Below, in pieces: positions 27,701 to 37,799 of a DNA stretch of 64,000 nt. A program made the translations under genes and the position numbers. The notes under the pieces are model-generated. The model searched no databases. It was not told where the DNA came from and saw only the letters and a list, made by a program, of their open reading frames with translations. The DNA comes from Burkholderia stabilis (GTDB lineage Bacteria; Pseudomonadota; Gammaproteobacteria; Burkholderiales; Burkholderiaceae), in the NCBI RefSeq assembly GCF_001742165.1, contig NZ_CP016442.1, positions 1,240,001 to 1,304,000 on the forward strand, read 5' to 3'. Positions within the stretch are counted from its first letter, which is position 1. Each line of letters starts with the position of its first letter.

Positions 27701-28351
27701 TCGACGTCCACGTCGACGAGCGTGACGTCGCTGTCCACCGGCCTGTCGACGACCAACGACCGCGTGTCGTCGCTGTCGACCAGCGTGACGAACATCAACA
27801 CGCAGATCAACAACCTGTCGACGTCGGCATCGCGCAACACGGGCATCACGGCGGACATGAACGGCACGGGCACCGATGCGCCGACCGTCACGGCCGGCTC
27901 CAACTCGGTTGCGATCGGCGCGAATTCGAACGACGGCGGCCGCTCGAACGTGGTCTCGGTCGGCAACGCAGAACAGCAGCGCCAGATCGTCAACGTCGCG
28001 CCGGGCACGCAGGGCACCGACGCGGTGAACCTGAACCAGCTCACGACGGCGACCGAATCGGCGAACCGCTACACCGATCAGCGCATCGGTGCGATCCAGC
28101 AAGGCGTGAACGATCTCGCACGCAACGCGTATTCGGGCATCGCGATCGCCGGTGCGCTCGCGGGCATGCCGCAGGTCGATCCGGGCAAGGTCATCTCGGT
28201 CGGCGCCGGCTTCGGCAACTACGGCGGCTATACGGCGGTCGCGGTCGGCGGCAGCGCGCGGATCACGCAGAACACGGTGATCAAGCTGGGCGTCGGCACG
28301 GTGAACGGCTCGCGCGTGATGGTCAACGGCGGCATCGGGCATTCGTGGTAA
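24719..28351 (+). CDS. Trimeric autotransporter adhesin (YadA/BpaC-like, type Vc)
   Basis: 1210 residues. The N-terminus MNRTFRTIWNDALGAWVA is an extended signal peptide region (ESPR), followed by the hydrophobic core and cleavage near SLAYVS. Residues about 75-440 and 855-900 are YadA-head-type repeats (AIG and SVAIGxNA strands). Neck motifs occur near 545-560, 930-945 and 1080-1105 (for example TDAVNGSQLNATN and GTDAVNLNQL). Two long stalks (about 565-790 and 945-1045) consist of SLSTSTSTGLSTTND-type heptad repeats that should form a trimeric coiled coil. The last 75 residues are the YadA anchor, ending VNGGIGHSW. The protein is exported to the surface and mediates adhesion, autoaggregation or serum resistance in related species. 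Monocistronic, with a terminator after it. Confidence 0.92.
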   Translation: MNRTFRTIWNDALGAWVATSETTRANGKKTSSKVSASARAAATLSVAAAALIPLDSLAYVSVGGNTGSQCSGSWAACADYWSVAIGDEATATQTGNRAGATTSSFLTSVGARSKASGGTYAAAFAAEANATGEGSLAMGGKATASGASGVAVGYQSSAAAANAVALGQGSIADRTGSGAERFSNAAVASNGVVSVGSTGAERQITHVAGGTQDTDAVNVRQLSAVDAAASAGLASLSTGLSTTGTRMSSLSTGIDATNTSVNTLSTSVATGLSSLSTSTSAAIDAATTRYYGVNDGGTAGANYNNDGATGLNALAAGINASAAGQGDVAIGAGAASSSGSTGAGNVAIGQDASAITSGGGYGVIALGAGAKAGTGGYTGATAIGYNSSATENSMAIGPNASSSQTGTALGRSAEATARGALGAGSSAAATATSAIALGDRATSSAASGVSIGTQANASAQAASAIGPRAIASGAGAVAIGASATASDASAVALGANSVTSAAVGTSSATINGTTYNFSGNAPASTVSVGAAGRERTITNVAAGRLAERSTDAVNGSQLNATNVELTAVGAGLTSLSTSTESSITSLSSSTSTGLSTTNDTLVSLSTSTADSLRIVDNNVASLSTGLSTTDNTVASLSTATSTGLSTTNNALVSLSTSASTGIDTLGKNLTSLSTATSTTVGSLSTTISTTNDNLVSLSTSTSTGIVSLSTGLSTTNDTVTSLSTSTSTGLSTTNSTLASLSTSASTGINSLSTGLSATDSTMTSLSTSTSSGLSSLSTSISSVTVNTTNLGNSTADALGGGATYDPATGKITAPAYVTYNNDGTTTTNASVGDAIDNLNAKGAKYFHANSTEADSQATGANSVAIGPNAIANIDNSVAIGNRSITGAAVGVSSSNIGDLHFGGYAGANPFGVFSVGAPGQERQIQNVAAGRVSADSTDAINGSQLHATNRNVASLSTGLSSTNSNLASLSTSTSTSIGSLSTGLSSTNEALGSLSTSTSTSVTSLSTGLSTTNDRVSSLSTSVTNINTQINNLSTSASRNTGITADMNGTGTDAPTVTAGSNSVAIGANSNDGGRSNVVSVGNAEQQRQIVNVAPGTQGTDAVNLNQLTTATESANRYTDQRIGAIQQGVNDLARNAYSGIAIAGALAGMPQVDPGKVISVGAGFGNYGGYTAVAVGGSARITQNTVIKLGVGTVNGSRVMVNGGIGHSW

Positions 28352-28404
28352 GCCGTGCGGGGCGGCGCGCTATGTGCCGCCCTGCACTACCGCAGAAGCG
28401 GAAA

Positions 28405-28438
28405 AGCCCGCGAGCGCAGGTCGCTCGCGGGCTTTTTT
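28405..28438. terminator. Strong intrinsic terminator after the adhesin gene
   Basis: Twelve-base perfect stem AGCCCGCGAGCG / CGCTCGCGGGCT with loop CAGGT and a T-run to 28438. On the minus strand the stem is followed by TTTTCC, so it may also stop the convergent bkd operon, whose last gene ends at 28506. Confidence 0.9.
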
Positions 28439-28505
28439 GCGTCGTCGGCACCGTTGAGGATCGTGCGCTACGACCCGGCCGTTTCCTGTCGCAACAACAC
28501 GTTCG

Positions 28506-29897
28506 TCAAATGTGCAACGCGTGCCCCAGCGCACGCAATGCCGCCTCCTGCAGTGCTTCGCCCAGCGTCGGGTGCGCATGGATCGTGCCGCCGATGTCTT
28601 CCAGCCGCGCGCCCATCTCCAGCGACTGCGAGAACGCCGCGGCCAGCTCCGACACGCCGCGCCCGACCGCCTGCCAGCCGACGATCAGGTGATTGTCGCG
28701 CCGTGCGACGACCCGCACGAAACCGTCGTTTGCCTGCAGCGTCATCGCGCGCCCGTTCGCCGCGAACGGGAACGACGCGCTCAAGCAATCGACGCCGGCC
28801 GCGCGCGCGTCGTCCGGCGACCAGCCGGCCGTCACGATCTCAGGATCGGTGAAGCACACGGCCGGGATCGCTGCCGGCATGAACTTGCGGCGGCGGCCGG
28901 CGACCAGCTCGGCCACCATCTCGCCCTGCGCCATCGCGCGATGCGCGAGCATCGGCTCGCCGGCGACGTCGCCGATCGCCCACACGTTGCGCATCGACGT
29001 CCGGCATTCGTCGTCGATCCGCAGCGCGCGACCATTGCGATCGAGCAGCAGTGCTTCGAGCCCGAAGCCGTCGACGCGCGGCCGGCGGCCCACCGCGACC
29101 AGCACGCGATCGGCCGGCAGCGTCTTTTCGGCGCCGTCGGCCGCCTGCACGCGCACCGCGCCCTGCTCCGCGAGCCCGAGCACCTTGTGGCCGAGGCACA
29201 GCCCGACACCGAGCCGCGCGAGCGAATCGGCGACCGGCCGCACGAGTTCGGCATCGTACGCAGGCAACACGCGCTCCGCCGCTTCGACGACGGTGACGTC
29301 GACGCCGAGCTTGCGATAGACGATCCCGAGTTCGAGCCCGATATACCCGGCCCCGACGACGACCAGCCGCTTCGGCAACGTCGCGGGCGACAGCGCCTCG
29401 GTGGACGACACGACATGGCCGCCGAACGGCATCGACGGCAATTCGACCGGCTCGGAACCGGTCGCGAGCAGCAGGTGTTCGCAACCGATCCGCACCGTGT
29501 GGCCGCCGGCGACGACTTCGACGGTCTTGCCATCGATCACGTGCGCTTCGCCGTGCACCACGCGCACGCCGTTCTTCTTGAGCAGCGCGCCGACGCCGCG
29601 CGTCAGCCGCTCGACGATGCCGTCCTTCCATGCGACGCTTTTCGCAATGTCGATCTCGGGCGTGCGCACGCGAATCCCGAGCGCCGCTTCGCCGGCGTGA
29701 CCGCACGCCTGTTCGAATGCGTCGGCCACGTGGATCAGCGCCTTCGACGGAATGCAGCCGATGTTCAGGCACGTGCCGCCGAGCCGGTCGCGCTCGACAA
29801 GCACGGTCGGAATGCCGAGCTGGCCGGCGCGGATCGCGGCGACGTAGCCGCCCGGGCCGCCGCCGATTACCAGCAGCGTGGTGTGTTCGTTCTTCAT
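28506..29897 (-). CDS. lpdV: Dihydrolipoyl dehydrogenase (E3) of branched-chain 2-oxoacid dehydrogenase
   Basis: 463 residues from [23 protein letters not shown]-binding GGGPGGY, the redox disulfide in [13 protein letters not shown], a second dinucleotide fold ([13 protein letters not shown]), the FAD second motif (VWAIGDVAG) and the C-terminal catalytic HAHPTLGEA pair are all present. It reoxidises dihydrolipoyl groups of E2 with NAD+. Fourth gene of the operon E1 alpha, E1 beta, E2, E3; it starts 5 bp after the E2 stop. The longer upstream frame is inside the E2 gene and rejected. The symbol follows context: an E3 dedicated to this complex. Confidence 0.9.
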   Translation of the reverse strand: MKNEHTTLLVIGGGPGGYVAAIRAGQLGIPTVLVERDRLGGTCLNIGCIPSKALIHVADAFEQACGHAGEAALGIRVRTPEIDIAKSVAWKDGIVERLTRGVGALLKKNGVRVVHGEAHVIDGKTVEVVAGGHTVRIGCEHLLLATGSEPVELPSMPFGGHVVSSTEALSPATLPKRLVVVGAGYIGLELGIVYRKLGVDVTVVEAAERVLPAYDAELVRPVADSLARLGVGLCLGHKVLGLAEQGAVRVQAADGAEKTLPADRVLVAVGRRPRVDGFGLEALLLDRNGRALRIDDECRTSMRNVWAIGDVAGEPMLAHRAMAQGEMVAELVAGRRRKFMPAAIPAVCFTDPEIVTAGWSPDDARAAGVDCLSASFPFAANGRAMTLQANDGFVRVVARRDNHLIVGWQAVGRGVSELAAAFSQSLEMGARLEDIGGTIHAHPTLGEALQEAALRALGHALHI

Positions 29898-29902
29898 TGC
29901 GC

Positions 29903-31216
29903 TCACTCCACGAACAGCAGTGCCGGGCGTTCGAGCACCGCGCGCACGGCCTGGATGAATTCGGCCGCGTCCGCGCCGTCGACGACACGATGATCGAACG
30001 ACGACGACAGGTTCATCATCTTGCGCGCGACCACCGCGCCGTCGCGGATCATCGGTCGCTCGACGATCCGGTTCACGCCGACGATGCCGACCTCCGGATG
30101 ATTGATCACCGGTGTCGACACGATGCCGCCGAGCGCGCCGAGGCTCGAAATCGTGATCGTCGAACCGCTCAGCTCGTCGCGCTGTGCGCGGTTCGCGCGC
30201 ACCGCATCGGCAAGCCGCGCGATCTCGGCCGAGATCGACCACACGTCCTTCGCTTCCGCATGACGCAGTACGGGCACCGTGAGACCGCCGTCCGTCTGCG
30301 TCGCGACGCCCATGTGCACCGCGCCGTAGCGCGTGACGACGCCGGCTTCGTCGTCAAAGCGCGCGTTGATCTGCGGGAAGTCGCGCAGCGCGATCACCAT
30401 CGCGCGGATCAGCAGCGGCAGCGGCGTGAGCTTGCCGCGCGTGTCGCCGTAGCGGCGATTCAATTCCGTACGCAACGATTCGAGCTCGGTGACGTCGATC
30501 TCCTCGACGTAGCTGAAGTGCGGAATGCGGCGTTTCGCTTCCTGCATCTTGCGCGCGATCGCGCGCCGCAGGCCGATCACCGGCACGTCGGTTTCGTCGT
30601 TGCGTTCGTCGTAACCGTGCGCTTGCGATGGGCGTGCCGCGCTGCCGCTCGTACGCGCATACGCATCGAGATCTTCATGCAGGATCCGCCCTGCTTCGCC
30701 GCTGCCGCGCACGTAGCGCAGCTCGATGCCCATGTCCCACGCCCGCTGACGCACGGCCGGCGACGCGAGCGGACGTTCGCCCGGCGCGAGCGCCGCGCGC
30801 GGCTGCGCCGCAGGTTCCGCTCGATGCGGTGCCGCAGGCGCACGTTTCGCGTCACGCGGCGCCGCCGGCTTTTCTGCGGGCACGTCGGCAGCCGGCTTCG
30901 ACGGCGTCGCCGCGACCGGTGCGGTTTCTACCTTTGTTTCGCGCACCGGTGCACCGGCCTTCAGGTTGCCGTCGCCTTCGACTTCGAGGCGAATCAGCTC
31001 GCTGCCGACCGCCATCATCTCGCCGATCCGGCCGCCGAGTTCGATCACCTTGCCCGTCACCGGCGACGGAATCTCGACCGCCGCCTTGTCGGTCATCACG
31101 TCGGCGAGCGGCTGGTCTTCCTTGATCGTCTGTCCGACTTCCACATGCCAGGCCACCAGCTCGACCTCGGCGATCCCTTCGCCGATATCCGGCATCTTGA
31201 TGACATGAATCCCCAT
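29903..31216 (-). CDS. bkdB: Dihydrolipoyllysine-residue acyltransferase (E2), BkdB-like
   Basis: 437 residues. One lipoyl domain (residues 1-80; MTDKAAVEI holds the lipoylated Lys near 43), an Ala/Pro/Lys-rich linker, a peripheral subunit-binding domain (about 135-170, [18 protein letters not shown]) and a CoA-dependent acyltransferase domain (about 205-437) with the catalytic [12 protein letters not shown] motif. E2 is the core of the mitochondrial-type branched-chain 2-oxoacid dehydrogenase, moving isobutyryl, isovaleryl or 2-methylbutyryl groups to CoA in Val, Leu and Ile catabolism. It lies one base after E1 beta and five before E3. Confidence 0.9.
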   Translation of the reverse strand: MGIHVIKMPDIGEGIAEVELVAWHVEVGQTIKEDQPLADVMTDKAAVEIPSPVTGKVIELGGRIGEMMAVGSELIRLEVEGDGNLKAGAPVRETKVETAPVAATPSKPAADVPAEKPAAPRDAKRAPAAPHRAEPAAQPRAALAPGERPLASPAVRQRAWDMGIELRYVRGSGEAGRILHEDLDAYARTSGSAARPSQAHGYDERNDETDVPVIGLRRAIARKMQEAKRRIPHFSYVEEIDVTELESLRTELNRRYGDTRGKLTPLPLLIRAMVIALRDFPQINARFDDEAGVVTRYGAVHMGVATQTDGGLTVPVLRHAEAKDVWSISAEIARLADAVRANRAQRDELSGSTITISSLGALGGIVSTPVINHPEVGIVGVNRIVERPMIRDGAVVARKMMNLSSSFDHRVVDGADAAEFIQAVRAVLERPALLFVE

Positions 31217-31217
31217 C

Positions 31218-32258
31218 TCACGCCTCCATCACGCGTCGCAACGCTTCGCCGACCCGGGCCGGCCCCGGAAAATACGCCCATTCCTGCGCATGCGGATACG
31301 GCGTGTCCCATCCCGTCGTGCGCTCGACCGGCGCCTCGAGGTGATAGAAGCAATGCTCCTGCACGAGCGACACGAGTTCCGCGCCATAACCGCAGGTGCG
31401 CGTGGCTTCGTGCACGACGACGCAGCGCCCGGTCTTGCGCACCGACGCGACGATCGTGTCGAGATCGAGCGGCCACAGCGTGCGCAGGTCGATCACTTCC
31501 GCATCGATGCCCGTTTCCTCGGCTGCGGCAAGCGACACGTGCACCGTCGTGCCGTACGTCAGCACCGTCACGTCGTTGCCGGGCCGCACCACGGCAGCCG
31601 TATCGAGCGGCACCGTGTAGTAGCCCTCGGGCACGGCGCTCGCCGGATGCTTGAGCCACGACGTGACCGGCCGCTCGTGATGGCCGTCGAACGGCCCGTT
31701 GTACAGCCGCTTCGGCTCGAGGAAGATCACCGGGTCGTCGTTCTCGATCGATGCGATCAGCAGTCCTTTCGCATCGTACGGATTCGACGGCATCACCGTG
31801 CGCAGCCCGCACACCTGCGTGAACATCGCCTCCGGGCTCTGGCTGTGCGTCTGGCCGCCGTAGATGCCGCCGCCGCACGGCATCCGGATCGTCATCGGCG
31901 CGATGAACTGGCCGGCCGAGCGATAGCGCAGCCGCGCGCCTTCGGACACGATCTGGTCGGATGCCGGATAGAAATAGTCGGCGAACTGGATCTCGCACAC
32001 GGGGCGCAGCCCGTACGCACCCATCCCTACTGCCACGCCGACGATCCCGCCTTCGGAGATCGGCGCATCGAACACGCGCGACTTGCCGTACTTGTTCTGC
32101 AATCCTTCGGTACAGCGGAACACGCCGCCGAAATACCCGACGTCCTGCCCGAACACGACCACGTCGCTGTCGCGCCCGAGCATCACGTCCATCGCGGAGC
32201 GCAGCGCCTGGATCATTGTCATCGGCTGCGCCGCCGAATCTGTCTCGTGTTGCGCCAT
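31218..32258 (-). CDS. bkdA2: 2-oxoisovalerate dehydrogenase E1 beta subunit
   Basis: 346 residues from ATG 32258 (MAQHETDSAAQPMTM); GGAG precedes it, and the GTG two codons upstream is less likely. Transketolase pyrimidine-binding domain with the family motifs GQDVGYFGGVFRCT, DAPISEGGIVGVAVGMG and EIQFADYF, then the C-terminal domain (VIDLRTLWPLDLDTI). It pairs with E1 alpha to form the thiamine-diphosphate-dependent decarboxylase. Its start overlaps the E1 alpha stop region by a few bases, consistent with coupled translation. Confidence 0.9.
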   Translation of the reverse strand: MAQHETDSAAQPMTMIQALRSAMDVMLGRDSDVVVFGQDVGYFGGVFRCTEGLQNKYGKSRVFDAPISEGGIVGVAVGMGAYGLRPVCEIQFADYFYPASDQIVSEGARLRYRSAGQFIAPMTIRMPCGGGIYGGQTHSQSPEAMFTQVCGLRTVMPSNPYDAKGLLIASIENDDPVIFLEPKRLYNGPFDGHHERPVTSWLKHPASAVPEGYYTVPLDTAAVVRPGNDVTVLTYGTTVHVSLAAAEETGIDAEVIDLRTLWPLDLDTIVASVRKTGRCVVVHEATRTCGYGAELVSLVQEHCFYHLEAPVERTTGWDTPYPHAQEWAYFPGPARVGEALRRVMEA

Positions 32259-32260
32259 GA

Positions 32261-33703
<1,443 letters not shown>

Positions 33704-33950
33704 CTACCGTGGCGCGCGAACGGGGCCTGACGGGAATTTGCCCATGTCATCGCGATCGATGCCGAAGCCGGGATCGGGTGCATCGCGGACGACCGCCGTC
33801 GATCCGTCCGGAAACGGGCGAATAGCCAAGGTCGGAGGAATGTCGATCGCGGACGGGCGCGGTCGATCGAGCCAGCATCGCCTCGATCGTCGCGCGCGTG
33901 CCGGTCGCGGCGAACAGATCTCGCAGTTGCCGGGTGAATACGCGCTGCAT
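33704..33950 (-). pseudogene. Possible decayed gene with frameshift between adh and bkd
   Basis: On the minus strand a frame opening MQRVFTRQLRDLFAATGT (from 33950) looks coding for about 40 residues, then coding character continues in another frame (IPPTLAIRPFPDGSTAVV to GKFPSGPVRAPR, stop at 33704), with GC-rich third positions in both parts. The simplest reading is a short gene broken by a frameshift near 33860. I do not recognise the product. Intact alternatives are less convincing. Confidence 0.25.
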
Positions 33951-33969
33951 CCACCCGGCCGTCGCAATG

Positions 33970-35001
33970 TCAGTTGCCTTGTGCGGGCGTGAATACGCCG
34001 CGAAAGCGCATCTTCCCCGACTCGAGCCGGTTGTATGCGTCGGTGGCTTCGTCCAGCGAAAACGTCTCGACGATCGGCTTGACCTTGCCTTTGGCGGCGA
34101 GGTCCAGCACTTCGCTCAGGTAACGCAGGCCGCCGTGCGTGGAGCCGATGACCTGCTGACGCATCATGTGAAACGGCTTGCGCTGCGACGCGATCGAGAA
34201 CGGCTTGCTGAAGTCGAGCCCGCAGAGGATCACCCGGCCGTCGACCCGCAAACCCGCCATCGCTTCCTCCGCCGTGCCGAACTCGTTCGTCGTGACCAAC
34301 AGGACATCCGCGCCGCCCAGATCGCGAAGCGCTTCGCCGTTTGCAACGACGTGATCCGCACCCAGTCGGGTCGCCAGGTCGCGCTTGTCGGCGGAATGCG
34401 TGATCGCAATGGTCTCGAAGCCGCAGGCGCGGGACAGTTGCAACGCCACGTGCCCCAATCCGCCGATGCCCAGCACGGCGACCTTCTCGTGCGGTTGCGG
34501 CGCCGCATCACGCAGGCCGCTCCACGTCGTGTAGCCCGCGCACATCATCGGCGCGGCGTCGACGTACGCCAGCCCGTCGGGCAACAGCACGGTCCCTTCG
34601 GCAGCCACGGCGATGTACTCCGCATGCCCGCCCTGCGAAGCGAATCCGGTCGTGCGCGGCGCGTCGCAGTTCACGGCCGTCTGGCCGGAGAGCGGGCGAT
34701 GCTCGCGACAGTACGCACAACGGCCGCACGCGGACTGCACCCACGTCGTGCCGATCCGGTCGCCTACCCTTCGCGCGTGCACACCCGCGCCCACTTCGAC
34801 GATTTCCCCGACCACTTCGTGGCCAGGCGTCTGCGGATAAATGTCGCCGCCGTAGCCCTGCGTCGCCCATACATCCGTGTAGCACATCCCTGACGCATGG
34901 ACCTTCACCAGCACCTGCCCCGGACCGGCTTCCGGAACCGGCACTTCCCGGACTTCCCAGGGCCGATTGGCGCCGGTCATCACGACCGCCTTCATCTTCA
35001 T
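33970..35001 (-). CDS. Zinc-dependent alcohol dehydrogenase (AdhP-like)
   Basis: 343 residues from MKMKAVVMTGANRPWEV; AAGGAG seven bases upstream fixes the start at 35001. Medium-chain dehydrogenase landmarks: catalytic zinc Cys in HASGMCYTDVWATQG and GHEVVGEIVEVGAG; structural zinc lobe with four Cys (SACGRCAYCREHRPLSGQ and following NC); NAD(P) fold GIGGLGHVALQLSRA. AdhP-like enzymes oxidise primary alcohols or reduce aldehydes. A LysR gene is divergent across 158 bp and probably controls it. Confidence 0.88.
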   Translation of the reverse strand: MKMKAVVMTGANRPWEVREVPVPEAGPGQVLVKVHASGMCYTDVWATQGYGGDIYPQTPGHEVVGEIVEVGAGVHARRVGDRIGTTWVQSACGRCAYCREHRPLSGQTAVNCDAPRTTGFASQGGHAEYIAVAAEGTVLLPDGLAYVDAAPMMCAGYTTWSGLRDAAPQPHEKVAVLGIGGLGHVALQLSRACGFETIAITHSADKRDLATRLGADHVVANGEALRDLGGADVLLVTTNEFGTAEEAMAGLRVDGRVILCGLDFSKPFSIASQRKPFHMMRQQVIGSTHGGLRYLSEVLDLAAKGKVKPIVETFSLDEATDAYNRLESGKMRFRGVFTPAQGN

Positions 35002-35159
35002 TGCTTGCTCCTTGTTCAACCGAACGTAGGGTTCACAGCCCAGTCCGTCTGCCCCTGCCGCCGCCATGACGTTTTCGCCGCGACCGGCGCTGCGATGACG
35101 AACACCCCAGTCTAGAAAAGGCGCATTATCATGACAATCTCGCCAATCTTTACGTCACG

Positions 35160-36086
35160 ATGAAAACAGCTCATCAATTGAAAAGCGGCGATCTCTTCTC
35201 GCTGAATGTGTTCCTCGTGGCGGCGACGCACCTCAGTTTTCGCGCGGCGTCGATCGAACTCGACGTCACGCCGTCGGCGATCAGTCATTCGATCAAGAGC
35301 CTCGAACAGCGTCTGGGGGTTCGCCTGTTCAACCGCACGACACGCAGCGTGTCGCTGACGGATGCCGGCGAACGGCTCGTCGACAAGCTGCGCCCCGCGA
35401 TTTCGTCGGTGGCGGAGGCGATGCTGTCGGTCGACGGGCTGCGCGACGCGCCCAGCGGCACCGTGCGCATCAATGCAAGCGAAGGCGCGATTCGCATCGT
35501 GCTGAAGCCGGTGCTCGCGCGCTTCCTGCGCGACTACCCGCAGGTTCATCTCGACATCGTGACGGACGGGAAGCTCGGCGACATCGTCGCCGGCGGCTTC
35601 GATGCGGGGATCCGGCTGACCGAAGCCGTGCCGCAAGACATGATCGCGGTTCGCGTGTCCGACCCGGTGCGCTTCGCGGCGGTCGCTTCACCGGCCTATT
35701 TCGCCGCGCGCGGCCGCCCCGACGTGCCGCCGGATCTGCATCGGCACGACTGCATTCGCTTTCGCTTCGACAGCGGTGCGATCTACCGCTGGGAGTTCGA
35801 GCGTCGTGGTGTCGTCGAAACGGTGAATGTCAGCGGCCCGCTCACGCTGACCGATCAGCCGTTGATGGTGGATGCCGCGATCGACGGCATCGGGATCGCG
35901 TTCGTGCCGGATCATCTCGTCCGCGAGGCACTGGACGGCGGGCGTCTCGAACGCGTGCTGACCGACTGGTGTCCGGTCATGCCGGGCCTGTGCCTGTATT
36001 ACCCCGGCCATCGTCACGTGTCGGGCGGGCTGCGTGCGTTGATCGACATGTTGCGCATGCCGTCTAACGGTGCCGATCGAGCGTGA
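35160..36086 (+). CDS. LysR-family transcriptional regulator (alcohol dehydrogenase neighbour)
   Basis: 308 residues from ATG 35160. Winged helix about residues 10-68 (ASIELDVTPSAISHSIKSLE, VRLFNRTTRSVSLTDAG), which fits the large CrgA/AaeR-like subgroup; effector domain follows (GGFDAGIRLTEAVPQDM). Divergent from the zinc alcohol dehydrogenase. Its stop at 36086 is the last chromosomal-type gene before the tRNA-associated island. Confidence 0.85.
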   Translation: MKTAHQLKSGDLFSLNVFLVAATHLSFRAASIELDVTPSAISHSIKSLEQRLGVRLFNRTTRSVSLTDAGERLVDKLRPAISSVAEAMLSVDGLRDAPSGTVRINASEGAIRIVLKPVLARFLRDYPQVHLDIVTDGKLGDIVAGGFDAGIRLTEAVPQDMIAVRVSDPVRFAAVASPAYFAARGRPDVPPDLHRHDCIRFRFDSGAIYRWEFERRGVVETVNVSGPLTLTDQPLMVDAAIDGIGIAFVPDHLVREALDGGRLERVLTDWCPVMPGLCLYYPGHRHVSGGLRALIDMLRMPSNGADRA

Positions 36087-36179
36087 TCGGCTGTATCGGC
36101 GAGCGCACGGATGCAAGATGGAACGTGACGCCACGCATCGAGAAAGGACATCACATCCGATGAAACGCCGCACCCGCAG

Positions 36180-36268
36180 AAAACCCGCGAGTACTTGGCT
36201 TCTTTCGGGTTTTCGGAACTGCGTGGCATCGCATGAAAGCGATCCATGGCGCCGATGACCGGACTCGA
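36180..36268. repeat. Left 89-bp direct repeat: decayed copy of tRNA-Leu 3' end and terminator (att remnant)
   Basis: Aligns without gaps to 39053-39141, 72 of 89 positions identical by my count. The inner 41 bp (36228-36268) match 37 of 41 and correspond to the tRNA acceptor 3' strand, CCA and T-stem half plus downstream flank; the outer part corresponds to the tRNA terminator, here with a broken stem. Similarity stops in the T-loop. This is the signature of site-specific integration into a tRNA 3' end, with the displaced original end drifting. Confidence 0.75.
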
Positions 36269-36269
36269 T

Positions 36270-36292
36270 AAAACAATGCCATGCATTGTTTT
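36270..36292. promoter_or_regulatory. Perfect palindrome upstream of the NERD gene
   Basis: Arms AAAACAATGC and GCATTGTTTT, ten bases each and perfect, flank CAT. It sits directly inside the left island boundary, 127 bp before the NERD start, followed by AT-rich DNA suited to a promoter. A repressor site is likely; a hairpin at the transcript start is possible. Confidence 0.5.
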
Positions 36293-36418
36293 AAATTCGA
36301 TTTATTTTAAATACATGCAGCACAACCCTGAAAAATAACAAATCAGCAGTTTGTGTTTGAATACGGAATTGGGCTTCCGTTCAACGGTCGTGTACGCCAC
36401 CGATCGATCAAACCAACG

Positions 36419-37681
36419 ATGCAAAATATCGAACTCTACTTCGGCAGTACGGAAAAGCAGGATGTTTCCGAACAAAGTGCATTACGCCGCATCCTGCACT
36501 GGCTTGTCGAGCATCAGCAGCCGGCAATCGTCATCTGCGATGTATGGCTGCACCATCGTCAGATCGACATCCTCGTCGGCACCCATACGACAACGCTGCA
36601 AATCGAAATCAAGGGATACCGGGCGCCAGTGGCAGGCCAGCAGAACGGCGAGTGGACACTAACGTACGCCGATGGCTCGATCGCGCAGGTGAAGAACGGC
36701 TACCTGCAGGCGCTACGCAATAACCAGACGCTGCGAGACGAAATGTCGAAACACCTCGACAGCGGGGAAACCGTCTCCTATCCGAAAGGCGCTGTGATGT
36801 TTGAACCCAACATCCCGCACGGATCGACGCTCCTTATCCCCGCCGACCCGCGTGTCACAGTCTGCGGAGCCGACGAACTCGACCACCTGCTGTCGGCACC
36901 CGGCCGAAACCCTTGGCCGCTGGCGTGGTTGCGCGACTTCGCGCTTGCCCGCAATCTGATTGCCCTGTCCATACCGGACGCCATGACCTCACAGACAGTC
37001 GCCCATGCATATGAGGTCGCCGAGCGTACCGCTCCTGTGCCTACCGCGGCTGCCCCATTGCCGTCCAGGCACGCGGTCGTGAATCGCGTGCCCGAAGCGG
37101 TCGTCAAATCGCAACCGTTCACTGTCGCACCACGACCGGTTGTCGAGCGGGCACGCGTCGCGAACGATACGGGGCAGCACAAGCCAATCCCGATGGAACA
37201 GTCCCGCGGACATGTTCCACTCGGGCTGAGCAGCACAATCGAGACGCGTCCGACACGGCGCCGCGCGATACTTCGCTCTGCATCGGTCGTGCTCGCTGTC
37301 GCAGGAATTGCCTATGCAAGCGTCCACTGGCATCGAACGACCCCATCTGCGCCCAAGCAGGCACACGCATCAGAAGCCGGCAAGCAGGAATCGCGGCCAA
37401 CGTCGAACGTTTCGCGCGGTGTTCGCCATACACCCACCAGGCAGGTAGCGCGAGAGCCGCGCATGTCGACCGCCGACAGCAAGGCACCGAAACATGAGCG
37501 CCCGGAAAGCGCGCCTGCGCCAATCGCGGTCGTGTCCAGTACAGACACGTCGACGATCACATGTCCTGCCGGCGTCGATCGACTGGGATGCAACGGCAAA
37601 ACCGGCGTCCTCACGACACCCGAGTGCCCGCCCGCATTTCATGTACTCGGGAATACCTGCGTCCGCGATCAAGGCAACTGA
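36419..37681 (+). CDS. Membrane-anchored NERD-domain nuclease-like protein
   Basis: 420 residues from ATG 36419; a GTG at 36353 would add 22 residues, and no clear ribosome site marks either. Residues about 15-130 fit the NERD (nuclease-related) domain, a PD-(D/E)xK fold: Glu in SEQSALRRILHWL, Asp50 in RQIDILVG, and Glu63-x-Lys65 in LQIEIKGY. Residues 150-280 are a linker rich in Ala, Pro and Arg. One membrane helix (about 284-301, RSASVVLAVAGIAYASVHW) follows basic residues, predicting a cytoplasmic nuclease domain. A basic, disordered stretch leads to a C-terminal segment with four Cys (382, 391, 403, 414), probably periplasmic. It precedes an HNH gene by 118 bp. Catalytic residues look intact; function unproven. 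Confidence 0.7.
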   Translation: MQNIELYFGSTEKQDVSEQSALRRILHWLVEHQQPAIVICDVWLHHRQIDILVGTHTTTLQIEIKGYRAPVAGQQNGEWTLTYADGSIAQVKNGYLQALRNNQTLRDEMSKHLDSGETVSYPKGAVMFEPNIPHGSTLLIPADPRVTVCGADELDHLLSAPGRNPWPLAWLRDFALARNLIALSIPDAMTSQTVAHAYEVAERTAPVPTAAAPLPSRHAVVNRVPEAVVKSQPFTVAPRPVVERARVANDTGQHKPIPMEQSRGHVPLGLSSTIETRPTRRRAILRSASVVLAVAGIAYASVHWHRTTPSAPKQAHASEAGKQESRPTSNVSRGVRHTPTRQVAREPRMSTADSKAPKHERPESAPAPIAVVSSTDTSTITCPAGVDRLGCNGKTGVLTTPECPPAFHVLGNTCVRDQGN

Positions 37682-37799
37682 CTGTACGATCTCCCGCTCA
37701 CATCCACGTCGTTGTCGACGACAAAATTCCGACGCAGCACTGATAACAGAACAACGACGCGTACCACGGGCGACAAAATCGGTAATACGGGGAAACGAG

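Noticed and set aside
25870..28044. Large minus-strand open frame opposite the adhesin gene
   Set aside because: Its Val/Asp-rich repeats are the complement of the SLST-coding repeats; no start signals or family match.
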